Of a DNA stretch of 64,000 nucleotides, positions 51,198 through 59,494 are shown in pieces. Position 1 is the first letter of the stretch; every line of letters begins with the position of its first letter. The position numbers were made by a program, and so were the translations under genes. The notes under the pieces are model-generated. The model was not told the origin of the DNA. It searched no databases and saw nothing but the letters and a program-made list of their open reading frames with translations. Source of the stretch: an uncultured Olsenella sp. (lineage in GTDB: Bacteria > Actinomycetota > Coriobacteriia > Coriobacteriales > Atopobiaceae); NCBI GenBank assembly GCA_900548775.1, contig URLM01000004.1:1-64000 (forward strand), read 5' to 3'.

Positions 51198-52599
51198 TCT
51201 CGCACCGCTCTACCTGCTCACTTTTCTTGCCGAGACCCCGCGCCCGCGCCTTTGCGACCTTCTCCTCCTCGCCGTACCACTTCTGGCGATACTCCCACGC
51301 ATGCATCGTGATGCCCACCTCGGCCATGTCCTGCGCCTTCTCGGCGGCAGTGTCGGTGATGATGGAGTCATCAAAGATGGTGTGGATCTGTCCCTCGTCG
51401 GGAAGCTCCTTGCCGAACGACCTCTCCATGTGAAGAAGGGCATGGGAAATGCCCGCGATAGAAGCGTCTAGCACGTGCTCGTGCCGCGCGATGTTTCGCA
51501 TCAGCTGCGAGTTGTCCGAGCTCACCTCGGTGGCGGTCTTGACGTATCCGGAAGAGTCCAGGTCGAAGTAGTTGATGCCGAAGCCGCAGAGGTCGCCGAG
51601 CATCTGAAGCGCGATGCGGAAGGCGGCCGCTTGGGAGTCCGTGCGAAGCGCCGGCGCGAAGTCCTGAACCATGTCCTCCGTGCTCATCACCTTGCGAAAG
51701 ACTGTGCAGTCCGATTTGCCGAAGGGGATGGAGACGCGCTTGCCCTTGCCGTCTGACTCCTTGTCGAAGAGGACGTCGGAAAGGAAGATGCGCATCTTTG
51801 AGACATCCACCTCGTTGATAAGGGCGTCGAAGGAAAGGTCCACCGCCTGTATGGCATCGATGGCATCGGCGAACACCGACTGCCCGTATGGCGACATGTC
51901 CACGCGCGTGTTGTCGATGGCGGGCTTCACGATGGCGAAGGTGGGGAAAGAGCATCCCGTCTCGTAGCTGGGAAGAATCCCGTCAGCTTCTATCTGGTTT
52001 CCCTCGTGGTCGAAGCAGACGGTGTCGATGCGATACGTCCCAAGGCTACCCATAAGGTGCATCTGAAGCTGGTCGACGGCCTTCCCGCGATAGAAGACGC
52101 GCGTGACGAACGCGCACTCGGTCACGCCCTCCTCGTCCCACGTGAGCGGGATAACCATCCTCGCGTCGTAGTGCCGAATCTTCACGGCCTTGTTGCCCGT
52201 ATCCGCCCACAGCGCCCACGCGCCCGTGCCCATGCCGAACGCCCTCACCACGGTTGCCTGCGCCATGGGCATGAAGCCAGAGGAGGTGAAGAAGGTGCCG
52301 AGAAAATCAGTGCAAGCCTGGTCGTCGCACACCACCGAGGTCTTATCGTTGAGAAGAAGAGAACCCCATTCGCGGCATACCCGCATGGCTGGGTGAATGG
52401 ACCGCCTGTGCACCTCATAGATCCGCCCGAACCCGTCCGTGTCGCGGTAGTTGTAGAAAGACCCGCTCGCCTCCATCCACTCATGCCACGAGCGGATAAA
52501 CCCCTCCATCGGCTCGATGGGAAGGACGAAGCCAAGCGAGCGCAGGTACTCGCGAACATGCTCCGGCACCCAGTATTCCTGCTCCATCTCAACGCCCAT
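51193..52599 (-). CDS. Phage portal protein
   Basis: The 468-residue product fits siphophage portals of the SPP1/gp6 type (Phage_prot_Gp6): WVPEHVREYLRSLGFVLP at the start, a central TRVDMSPYGQSVFADAIDAIQAVDLSFDAL, and VKTATEVSSDNSQLMRNIARHE near the C terminus. Portals form the dodecameric gate for DNA. The ATG at 52599 follows GGGAGG by 6 bases; an upstream GTG seven codons earlier is less likely. Its stop lies in the last ACTAATG repeat. Confidence 0.87.
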   Translation of the reverse strand: MGVEMEQEYWVPEHVREYLRSLGFVLPIEPMEGFIRSWHEWMEASGSFYNYRDTDGFGRIYEVHRRSIHPAMRVCREWGSLLLNDKTSVVCDDQACTDFLGTFFTSSGFMPMAQATVVRAFGMGTGAWALWADTGNKAVKIRHYDARMVIPLTWDEEGVTECAFVTRVFYRGKAVDQLQMHLMGSLGTYRIDTVCFDHEGNQIEADGILPSYETGCSFPTFAIVKPAIDNTRVDMSPYGQSVFADAIDAIQAVDLSFDALINEVDVSKMRIFLSDVLFDKESDGKGKRVSIPFGKSDCTVFRKVMSTEDMVQDFAPALRTDSQAAAFRIALQMLGDLCGFGINYFDLDSSGYVKTATEVSSDNSQLMRNIARHEHVLDASIAGISHALLHMERSFGKELPDEGQIHTIFDDSIITDTAAEKAQDMAEVGITMHAWEYRQKWYGEEEKVAKARARGLGKKSEQVERCEN

Positions 52600-52707
52600 G
52601 CGAAACCTCCCATCGGCCACGTCATCTTGTCGAGAGAAGCATCCCCCTATGTCACAACCCCACCCATGCCTTAAAATGCGGAGAAGGTCATTGGAGGGTG
52701 AAGGTTC

Positions 52708-53031
52708 GTGGCCACGTACGAGATGAAGTTCATGTTTGATTGGCTTTCAGGCACATGCGTCTGGAGTGTGAACGATGCTGCGCACGAGAAGTACGACTAC
52801 CCCGTTGACCTTTCTGAGCTGCCAATAACCCCAAACCTGCTCAAGCGCCTTCAAGACCTAGTCGAATGGCACGATGAAGCCTTGAATTGGGATGACCCAG
52901 GCAGCGGTCTCGTTTGGGATGAAGCACAGATTGCGACATTCGACGAGAAGGCCATCGCTCTATACCACGAGCTTTGCGAAGAGCTTGGCGAAGATTATGA
53001 GATAAAACTCTTCGAAGGTAGCCAGGTCTAG
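52708..53031 (+). CDS. Small very acidic protein in opposite orientation within the packaging genes
   Basis: The 107-residue product (MATYEMKFMFDWLSGTCVW, ending YEIKLFEGSQV) has about four times as many acidic as basic residues. No family is recognised. It is transcribed right, against the flanking terminase and portal genes, and ends 3 bases before the terminase stop. GTG start at 52708 with GGAGGGTGAAGG upstream. This looks like a late-acquired moron; an immunity protein or DNA-mimic is possible. Confidence 0.6.
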   Translation: MATYEMKFMFDWLSGTCVWSVNDAAHEKYDYPVDLSELPITPNLLKRLQDLVEWHDEALNWDDPGSGLVWDEAQIATFDEKAIALYHELCEELGEDYEIKLFEGSQV

Positions 53032-53034
53032 CCC

Positions 53035-54318
53035 TTACCCACGCAGCACGTCATCCATCATGGCGTAGCGAATCGCATCTATTGAATGGTCCTGCCCATC
53101 GGGTATCTCATCCAGCCAGTTGCCATCCCTGTCCCGCAGGTACTCCTTGTTGACGAACTCTGCGAAGGTGAGCGGGCAGCGTTCCGAGTCAATTACGATT
53201 TCCCGAAGGTTCGCAAGCCACTCATAGCTGAGCTTGCGCATCCGTCCCTTGCGTGCCGGTCTCGCCCGAATGCCAAGGTCACGCCTATACACGTTCATCT
53301 GCACCTTCGCGTCCGGCGTGTCGTCGCACCAGATGAGTTCGTCATGGTAATAGGGTTCCTCGCCAAGCTCGTCCGCATAGGTGAGAGATTCGAGAACGAT
53401 CCGCCCGGTATCCTCCGGTCCCATCTTGTTCGCCGTATGCTCCTCGAAGACGAGAAGGCGCTTTGCGGAAGGTTCCCACCCGCATCGTATGAAGCGCCAC
53501 GGGTCAGGGAACCAGCCCCAGTCGATGCCGTTCCTCGTTCGCTCGAACCCACGAATACGCTCATCGGTGATCCGCTCGTCCCGCACGTTCCCGAACACAG
53601 CGCCGCCAGTGCCGGTCACCTCGCCCAGGTACTCCCACTTCCATGCCAGCTCGTTCACCTCGTGAAGGTAAGCGGCTTCCTCGAGAAAGGGTTGCCCCAG
53701 CCATTCAGGGTGAGAAGACATCACGTCGAGATAAGAGGTCTTGCGAACGAGCGTGTCCGCCCTATGCATCCGCTCCATGTGCTCCTGGTTCACCCAGCTC
53801 CACATCGTGCGCGGAGGGTTGTACGAATAGAAGCACCAGAAATCATCACCGCCACGCCGAAGAGAGTTGAGAATGGACCGCACCGCCTCGATGCCCTCGA
53901 ACTGGTCGAGCTCTTCCAGCCACACCACAGCAGCATACCCCGTGGGGAACTTCACGCCCTTCAGCTTGAGTGGATCGTCAGCCCCACGAAAGATGATTTT
54001 CTGCCCAGTCGGCAGGTACGTGATCTCCATGGGAGAGAGACGTGCGCGGAAGTACGAGTCCAGTCCCAGTTCCGAGATAGCCCAGAGAAGCTGCTGATAA
54101 ACGCTGTCCCGCAGCGTATTCCCGAAACGCCGAACGACCACGGCGTTGGCAAAGGGGAAGTTCACGACGAGAAGAACAATCGCCAAGCTGATAAAGGATG
54201 ACTTCGTAGAGCCGCGCCCGCCATGAAGCCAGTAGTGAACATGCCCCCTCGCGAAGATGTCGCCCAGCACGTCATGGAAGGCGGGGATGATGAGGCCGGA
54301 AGCGTTAATGCTCGCCAT
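53035..54318 (-). CDS. terL: Terminase large subunit
   Basis: The 427-residue motor packages DNA and cuts concatemers. Walker A is GGRGSTKSS (about residues 32-40), Walker B AAVVWLEELDQFEG, and the nuclease domain begins near GIDWGWFPDPWRFI. The Terminase_3-like C terminus carries DSERCPLTFAEF. The ATG at 54318 follows GGGAG and overlaps the small subunit by 14 bases; the longer frame is inside terS. Confidence 0.9.
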   Translation of the reverse strand: MASINASGLIIPAFHDVLGDIFARGHVHYWLHGGRGSTKSSFISLAIVLLVVNFPFANAVVVRRFGNTLRDSVYQQLLWAISELGLDSYFRARLSPMEITYLPTGQKIIFRGADDPLKLKGVKFPTGYAAVVWLEELDQFEGIEAVRSILNSLRRGGDDFWCFYSYNPPRTMWSWVNQEHMERMHRADTLVRKTSYLDVMSSHPEWLGQPFLEEAAYLHEVNELAWKWEYLGEVTGTGGAVFGNVRDERITDERIRGFERTRNGIDWGWFPDPWRFIRCGWEPSAKRLLVFEEHTANKMGPEDTGRIVLESLTYADELGEEPYYHDELIWCDDTPDAKVQMNVYRRDLGIRARPARKGRMRKLSYEWLANLREIVIDSERCPLTFAEFVNKEYLRDRDGNWLDEIPDGQDHSIDAIRYAMMDDVLRG

Positions 54319-54706
54319 CGCCGTCGCTCCCAGCAACGCGCACCTCGACGCCGAGCGTGATGTGCGGGGTCTCGTCCACGTCGGTTTCGGTCTTCCTCGT
54401 GGTCTGCGCGTACTCGTCGGGGTACTTGCGCTCAAGCAGCCAGGCCGCCGCCGTCCACTGCGGATTCTTCTCGCGCATGGCCGTGCTCATGATGGCCTGC
54501 AGCAGAGTCTCCTTGTACTCGGCCTCCGCCTTTTTGATGCCCTCACTTAATGAGCGTTTCAGCCTGGTATCGTCTTCGCGCAGCCACCTGTAGAAGGTTT
54601 GCTCGCAGATGCCAAGCGCCCGGCAGATGTCAGCGTTGGTCATGCCGTGGGACTTCATCTCCACGACCTGCTCGACCATCTTTGCTGTGAGCTTAGGCTT
54701 CCGCAT
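54305..54706 (-). CDS. terS: Terminase small subunit
   Basis: The 133-residue product has an N-terminal helix-turn-helix (residues about 8-45, EMKSHGMTNADICRALGICEQTFYRWL) and a helical oligomerisation region. It recognises the packaging site and regulates TerL. ATG at 54706 with GGAGGA upstream. It is followed directly by terL. Confidence 0.88.
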   Translation of the reverse strand: MRKPKLTAKMVEQVVEMKSHGMTNADICRALGICEQTFYRWLREDDTRLKRSLSEGIKKAEAEYKETLLQAIMSTAMREKNPQWTAAAWLLERKYPDEYAQTTRKTETDVDETPHITLGVEVRVAGSDGDGEH

Positions 54707-54765
54707 GGGACATCCTCCTTCCCGGCCTTGTTGCTCGGAAAGAATCGTGCCACCTCGTCACAAAC

Positions 54766-55176
54766 CTACTCGCGCTCCCGCTTGCTCTTCAGCCCGTGCT
54801 TCCTCATCAGGCGCGAGTTCTTCTGCCGCAGCTGAGCCCAGCGCCGGTGGAGCTCGTCGTACTCGGGGCCGCCATCACACCCGGAGGCTTCCGCTTCGAG
54901 CAGCTGGTTGTAGGCTTCCTCCTCGGCCACATGGGCAGCTTCGGTGCACCGCTTACACATGCCGGATTGTCTGTTGATGCGAACGCCCAGTGCATGGCAC
55001 TCGGGGCATTCCGTGAGCACCTTCAAGCTTGCATGGATACGGGAAGCCTGGATCTCGACGGCACGCAACGTGTGCACGACCCCATAGCGTTCAATAATCG
55101 CATCGCGCACCACGGAAGCGCCCTTGTACCCAAGCTCGCGGATCACGTCGTTCTGCCCTGTGCTCCACATGCTCAT
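54766..55176 (-). CDS. Zinc-ribbon phage protein, unknown
   Basis: The 136-residue product has CPECHALGVRINRQSGMCKRC (two CxxC pairs, residues about 58-78) followed by an acidic helix and a basic tail. It lies between the replication gene and terS, where HNH or transcription-linked late genes often occur, but no catalytic motif is visible. ATG at 55176; a second Met two codons later is possible. Confidence 0.6.
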   Translation of the reverse strand: MSMWSTGQNDVIRELGYKGASVVRDAIIERYGVVHTLRAVEIQASRIHASLKVLTECPECHALGVRINRQSGMCKRCTEAAHVAEEEAYNQLLEAEASGCDGGPEYDELHRRWAQLRQKNSRLMRKHGLKSKRERE

Positions 55177-55235
55177 CGCGCTTCACCCGCACAGCTCGTC
55201 AAACTCTGTGAAAGCCAGGCGCGGGAATCAACGCC

Positions 55236-55265
55236 ATAGAAAAGGTTGTCAATCAACCTTTCTAT
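55236..55265. repeat. Hairpin and related repeats upstream of the zinc-ribbon gene
   Basis: ATAGAAAAGGTTG pairs with CAACCTTTCTAT around TCAAT with a single bulge. Related words (GTTGATTG, GTCAATTGACAATC) occur up to 55315. It lies in the 177-base gap after the primase-helicase gene and may be a terminator, a replication origin element or an operator. Confidence 0.45.
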
Positions 55266-55353
55266 AGGTGTTGATTGCCTAGCTTTCCCGCACCCATTGC
55301 TCGTCAATTGACAATCTTGATGACCTTCAAACCTTTTCTGACAGGCTTTCGGG

Positions 55354-57456
55354 CTACTCATCGCCATCACCGTCTTCGGTAACCAGCTCTGCGCCGAGAG
55401 GCGCCTGCCAAGCAGCCCAGGCGATATGGTTGCGCTTCTGCCCCTTGCCGTCTACCTGCATCTTCACGAGCTGGTACTCGTCCATGTCGATGAGGTAGTC
55501 CTTGATGGTGTTGGCGGACGTCGCGGTCAGGTTCTCCACGGTCGAGAACAGCACGGGCTCGCCGTCGTTCTTGTCAAGAAGCTCCTTGATCTTCTTGCGA
55601 ACCTTCTCCATGCGCTTTTCCTTCTGCGCGGTCTTCTTGTTCGCCTCGGCCCGGCGTGCGGCTTCGCGCGTCGGCGTCTTGTCGAACTTGCCGTCGTCGT
55701 CGCGGAAGAACATGCCATTCATGCGCACGGCGTTGAAATCGAGGTTCTTGTTGCCCTTGGACTTCTTGAAGCTGCGCAGGTCGATGGATACGCGCACAAC
55801 CACGGAGCCGTCGGGGAAGCCGGCCATGTCCTCCTCGCTCGGCGCGAGCTCGGTCAGCGACCACATCGCGCTGTAGTTGCGGCCGAGGGTGCCGGCGCCG
55901 CTCACACGGTCACGGGCTTCCTTAAGATCCTGCGGTCCCTTGCTGAAGTGATGCATGTAAATGACGCCTGCGCCGGTCCTGCTCGCGATCATCTTGAGGT
56001 AGCCCAGCGTCGTCTTCGCGTCGGCGTTGCTGTTCTCGTCACCCACGAACAGCGGATAGATCGGGTCGGTGATCACCACGTCGGGCTTGTAACCGCTGTC
56101 GCAGATGATCTTAGCGATGCCCTCCACGGTAAGCTCGGGGCTGTCGTCGGTATGGGCGATGCGCACGTGCTTGGCGACCTCGGCCGCAGTCTCGGGGGAA
56201 AGCGCCGCATCGATGACGCGGTTGTCGTACTCGGCTTGGCTCATCTCGGAGTTCACGACCAAGATGCGCTCGCATTGCGTGAATGCAAAGCCCAGCACTG
56301 AGGTACCAGTCGCGAAGCCTACGGTCATCTGCGCCGCCAGGAAGGTCTTGCCCACCTTCGGCGCAGCGCCGATGAGCATCACGCCCTCCTTGCGGAACGT
56401 GTTCTCTATGAGCACGGGCGGCAGCTCCTGCCTTTCGGCGGGCATCGGCTTGAACAGGCACTCGAACTTCTGGACGGCGTCTTGCTCGTTCTCACCCTCC
56501 TCGGGCTTGCGCCGGTGCGCTTCTGCCCAGGTATGGAAGTCCTTGGCTCCAATGCCGGTATAGAGAAGCGTCTGGCGTTGGTCGCGACGCCGAATGCCCG
56601 CGAACCGGGTAAGGCGGCTGCTGTCCTTGTTGGCCGGGTCGACTTTGAGTCCGGCCTCGTTGCACAGCTCGTGGAGCAGCTGGACGCGCTCCTCGTAGTG
56701 GTTGGGGCCGTCGGCATCGATGCGGACCAGCGCGTGCACCGACTTGCCACCACTCATGGTAAGCGTGGTGATGGGCAAGTCGAGTTCCCGCATTATGCGG
56801 ATCTGGTCTGCAACCGGGATGTTGTCGCTCTCGACGAGGGCGTGACGCCACCGCGCCGTGCAATCCTTGCCGCGGCCCTTTCCATTCGTCGGGTTCTGGC
56901 AAACCCACACGCCTGCCTCGGGGTCGTACCCGCTGAGCACGCCGCCGAAGTCCTCGTCCTGCAGCTTCTCGATGAGCTCGTCGCGCTCGTAGCAGACGCC
57001 GCCATCGGCAGGCTGCCATTTGTGTGTCTTGTCGCTCCACTTCGCCTTGACCGAGACGTTCACGTACTCGCCTGGCTCGAACAGCGCCTCGATCTGGGCA
57101 ATGGCCTGCTGCACAGGCTCGAGGTCGAGGGGCTTGGGGGCGTCGTCCGTCTTCTTAGGCTTCCAGCCGTCGTCATCGCCGCAGAAGCCGCCCTCCCATC
57201 CGTTGCGGTAGGCGTGCCAGAACAGCGTGCCCGCCGTGATTCGGCCATCCTCGTTCACATGCTCGAACAGCCTGCGCGCCTGCGCCTCGTCGTAGTTGTC
57301 GGGGTCGGAACCAGACCAACCCAAGAACGTGTCGAGGTCGCCACCCGCCGCCTTGTAGCTGATGCCGATGTTCTTCCAGGTCTCGTAGTCGCGCGGCGGC
57401 GACATGGAGAGCAGCGCGGAGTCGGCCTTCTCCTTCGGTGACGCGAACGCGCTCAT
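55354..57456 (-). CDS. Primase-helicase (PriCT_2 plus RepA-type AAA ATPase)
   Basis: The 700-residue product has a PriCT_2-like N terminus (DYETWKNIGISYKAAGG to FWHAYRNGW), a primase-like middle (SGGKSVHALVRIDAD), and a RepA/AAA_25 hexameric helicase (GAAPKVGKTFLAAQ Walker A, VVITDPIYPLFVGD, VIYMHHFSKG), then a charged linker and a C-terminal winged helix. Combined primase-helicases are typical of satellites and some small prophages. ATG at 57456 overlaps the stop of the 54-residue gene (ATGA). Confidence 0.85.
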   Translation of the reverse strand: MSAFASPKEKADSALLSMSPPRDYETWKNIGISYKAAGGDLDTFLGWSGSDPDNYDEAQARRLFEHVNEDGRITAGTLFWHAYRNGWEGGFCGDDDGWKPKKTDDAPKPLDLEPVQQAIAQIEALFEPGEYVNVSVKAKWSDKTHKWQPADGGVCYERDELIEKLQDEDFGGVLSGYDPEAGVWVCQNPTNGKGRGKDCTARWRHALVESDNIPVADQIRIMRELDLPITTLTMSGGKSVHALVRIDADGPNHYEERVQLLHELCNEAGLKVDPANKDSSRLTRFAGIRRRDQRQTLLYTGIGAKDFHTWAEAHRRKPEEGENEQDAVQKFECLFKPMPAERQELPPVLIENTFRKEGVMLIGAAPKVGKTFLAAQMTVGFATGTSVLGFAFTQCERILVVNSEMSQAEYDNRVIDAALSPETAAEVAKHVRIAHTDDSPELTVEGIAKIICDSGYKPDVVITDPIYPLFVGDENSNADAKTTLGYLKMIASRTGAGVIYMHHFSKGPQDLKEARDRVSGAGTLGRNYSAMWSLTELAPSEEDMAGFPDGSVVVRVSIDLRSFKKSKGNKNLDFNAVRMNGMFFRDDDGKFDKTPTREAARRAEANKKTAQKEKRMEKVRKKIKELLDKNDGEPVLFSTVENLTATSANTIKDYLIDMDEYQLVKMQVDGKGQKRNHIAWAAWQAPLGAELVTEDGDGDE

Positions 57457-57617
57457 GCGGCATCGCCGCCCGTGCGCTTGTGACGCTTGCATACCATGGA
57501 AGTCAAGCAGATGGTATGCTTTGCACGCAGTCCCTTCGTGGCTGCACTCAGGGCGTCCGCCGTGCGCTGTCCTCGCCAAAAGACCAGCACGGTGGGCGCT
57601 TCCGTGTAAGTAATCAT
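57453..57617 (-). CDS. 54-residue phage protein coupled to excisionase-like gene and primase
   Basis: The frame from ATG 57617 (MITYTEAPTVLVFWRGQ) to TGA 57453 encodes 54 residues with a basic C terminus (CKRHKRTGGDAA). Both ends overlap neighbours by four bases (ATGA), the sign of a real coupled gene. No family is recognised. Confidence 0.6.
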   Translation of the reverse strand: MITYTEAPTVLVFWRGQRTADALSAATKGLRAKHTICLTSMVCKRHKRTGGDAA

Positions 57618-57862
57618 GCACCCTCGCTCTCAAGAACATAATCAACGAGCGCCTGCTTGGTGATTCGTACACGCGTCCCCACGTGGAAGCAGCGGAGTTT
57701 GCCGCGCTCGATCTCGCGCTGAATCGTCTTGCGGGTCACGCCTAGCAATCCAGCGGCATGGTTCATGTCGAACGCATCCGGCTCGTTTGCGAAGAGGGGC
57801 GGCATCTCGTTGACCGGAACCTCGGAGATGTAGACCACGCGGCCATCGGTCGTAGCGGGCAT
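57614..57862 (-). CDS. Excisionase-like helix-turn-helix protein
   Basis: The 82-residue product has a MerR/Xis-type winged helix (MNHAAGLLGVTRKTIQREI, then GKLRCFHVGTRVRITKQAL). Such proteins bend DNA at att sites or activate phage promoters. The ATG at 57862 is 7 bases after GGAGG; a GTG three bases earlier is too close. It overlaps the repressor stop (TGATG). Confidence 0.78.
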   Translation of the reverse strand: MPATTDGRVVYISEVPVNEMPPLFANEPDAFDMNHAAGLLGVTRKTIQREIERGKLRCFHVGTRVRITKQALVDYVLESEGA

Positions 57863-58065
57863 CACTTCACCTCCAGTTCGGAGAACAGCTCGTCAATCGT
57901 GCCGCGCCAGCCAAGGGCGTCGGCAATGCGGCGGCCGCGCTTGGGGTAGGCGGGTTCCTTGCCGTTCACGATGCGGCTCAGAGACGCAGTGCTCACCCGC
58001 GCCTTCTCTGCGAATGCCGCCTGAGTCATTCCCAGGCGGTCGAGCTCGTACTTCACACGCAGCAT
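57862..58065 (-). CDS. Cro/C1-type helix-turn-helix repressor-like protein
   Basis: The 67-residue product is a single XRE domain (LDRLGMTQAAFAEKARVSTASLSRIVNG). The ATG at 58065 is 6 bases after AAAGGA. It is the first leftward gene and faces the rightward zinc-finger gene across the operator region, so it is probably the Cro-like or CI-like switch protein. Confidence 0.8.
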   Translation of the reverse strand: MLRVKYELDRLGMTQAAFAEKARVSTASLSRIVNGKEPAYPKRGRRIADALGWRGTIDELFSELEVK

Positions 58066-58105
58066 GTCAGTCCTTTCTACTCGTGCTCGGACAGTCAATT
58101 TCTTG

Positions 58106-58174
58106 TTGCAATGCCGTCCATTAACGTGTAATCTAACTCTAGCAAGAATTTACCGTTAGCAAGTTGATTAACGG
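58106..58174 (+). promoter_or_regulatory. Lysogeny-switch promoter and operators
   Basis: TTGCAA (58106-58111) and TAATCT (58129-58134), 17 bases apart, form a rightward promoter. Downstream an inverted repeat CCGTTA-N10-TAACGG (58153-58158, 58169-58174) and a related TTAACG at 58121-58126 look like repressor sites. The stretch lies between divergent regulators. Confidence 0.6.
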
Positions 58175-58202
58175 CAAATTGGAAAATGAGGAGTGTGAAT
58201 TG

Positions 58203-59438
58203 ATGGACAGGCTGCTTGCGGTGAACGAGGGAATGGCCGTGTACTACCACGACGAGTCGACCCCCTCCAAGAAGATCGATCCGTTCAAGTATCTCAACGA
58301 GCTGCTCAGCATTCGTTCGGCGAAGGGTCTCGTGTCCTTCCTACAGCAGTATCCCGACGAGCTCGTCATCATGCATGAGGCTACGGCGTTCAAGAGCGAC
58401 AAGGACGCCGGCTATGTTGTAGGCAATTACAGGGCGAAACGGCTGAAGACAGAGCGCTCAAAACGTGGCCTAGCATATGGCAGCGGCGATCAGTGGAAGC
58501 CCCTCCCCAAGAAGGAGGGGGTGCCTACGGAGGACGATACTGCAGAGCCAGAGGAGTCTAGTCAGGAGCCCGAGGGGCGCAAGCGCACGCCGATGTATGC
58601 GTATGGAGAGACGGCCATCATGAACGCTGCCTCAGAATACAACGTGGACTACTTCGACGCTCTGACGGACCTCGAAAAGTACACCCATTACGGTGAAGCC
58701 CTTGAAGCATGGAGCAAGAACTTCCCTTCCGAGGACGAACAGTGGACTGCGGAGGACGCCAAGCAGTTCTATGAGACAACGTCGGCAAGGCCAAAGCCCG
58801 ACCTACGAGTCGTCTTCTTCGAGGAGCTTGAGCTGCTGTCCTTGCGGTTGGGCGCGATCTTGGATATGGCGGCGGTGTCCCACGGTCTCAGGGACAGAGT
58901 CGTGGATGACGAGGTCATGTTCGAGTTCGAGCATGTCAACGGCCCCATGGGGCTTTGTCGCACGGTGTTCCCGGAGCGATACATTGCCGACCTGCTGCCC
59001 ATCCCGCAAGCCCTGTATGCTCTCGACAACTTGCACACCGACTTCTACTCTCACAGGCCCACCCGTCTGCACCTAGAAGAGGAAGGCGGCGTCTCGTTTC
59101 TGGCTCACACCAACGACGAGAAGCTCGCAACGCAGGATGCTGCGGGCTGCATCATCTCGTTTGTGCTTGCAGAGTGGTCCCACTACTACAACAAGACTGA
59201 CACCATGTCGTTTGACGTGAACTTCGGATACCAGCTTTACGAGCAGAAGAACAACCCAGTAGTGACGGAGCTTTGCCGAATAATCGCGGAGGGGCGCTTC
59301 GGCATTTGTCCGGTATGCGACCGCCCCTTCGTGGTCAAGCGCCGTCCCACCAACGGAGTCATCAACAAGACGTTCTGCACCAACTCCTGCAAGGTAAAGG
59401 GATTCGCGGAAAGGAGGAGCGAGGAAGCAGGGGAATAG
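58203..59438 (+). CDS. Unknown protein with C-terminal treble-clef/CGNR-like zinc finger
   Basis: The 411-residue product is mostly uncharacterised: residues 1-120 basic/mixed, about 105-140 acidic and low in complexity, 160-370 alpha/beta. The last 50 residues have CPVCDRPFVVKRRPTNG then FCTNSCKVKG, a zinc finger like those of CGNR regulators. The ATG at 58203 is 9 bases after GAGGAG; upstream Met codons precede that site. It is next to the repressor and the integrase, so it may be the lysogeny regulator or a lysogenic-conversion gene. Confidence 0.65.
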   Translation: MDRLLAVNEGMAVYYHDESTPSKKIDPFKYLNELLSIRSAKGLVSFLQQYPDELVIMHEATAFKSDKDAGYVVGNYRAKRLKTERSKRGLAYGSGDQWKPLPKKEGVPTEDDTAEPEESSQEPEGRKRTPMYAYGETAIMNAASEYNVDYFDALTDLEKYTHYGEALEAWSKNFPSEDEQWTAEDAKQFYETTSARPKPDLRVVFFEELELLSLRLGAILDMAAVSHGLRDRVVDDEVMFEFEHVNGPMGLCRTVFPERYIADLLPIPQALYALDNLHTDFYSHRPTRLHLEEEGGVSFLAHTNDEKLATQDAAGCIISFVLAEWSHYYNKTDTMSFDVNFGYQLYEQKNNPVVTELCRIIAEGRFGICPVCDRPFVVKRRPTNGVINKTFCTNSCKVKGFAERRSEEAGE

Positions 59439-59494
59439 CGCAGAAGCTTGATGAGCAGTAATAACCACGCGACACACAGAAAGGAGTGAAGAGC

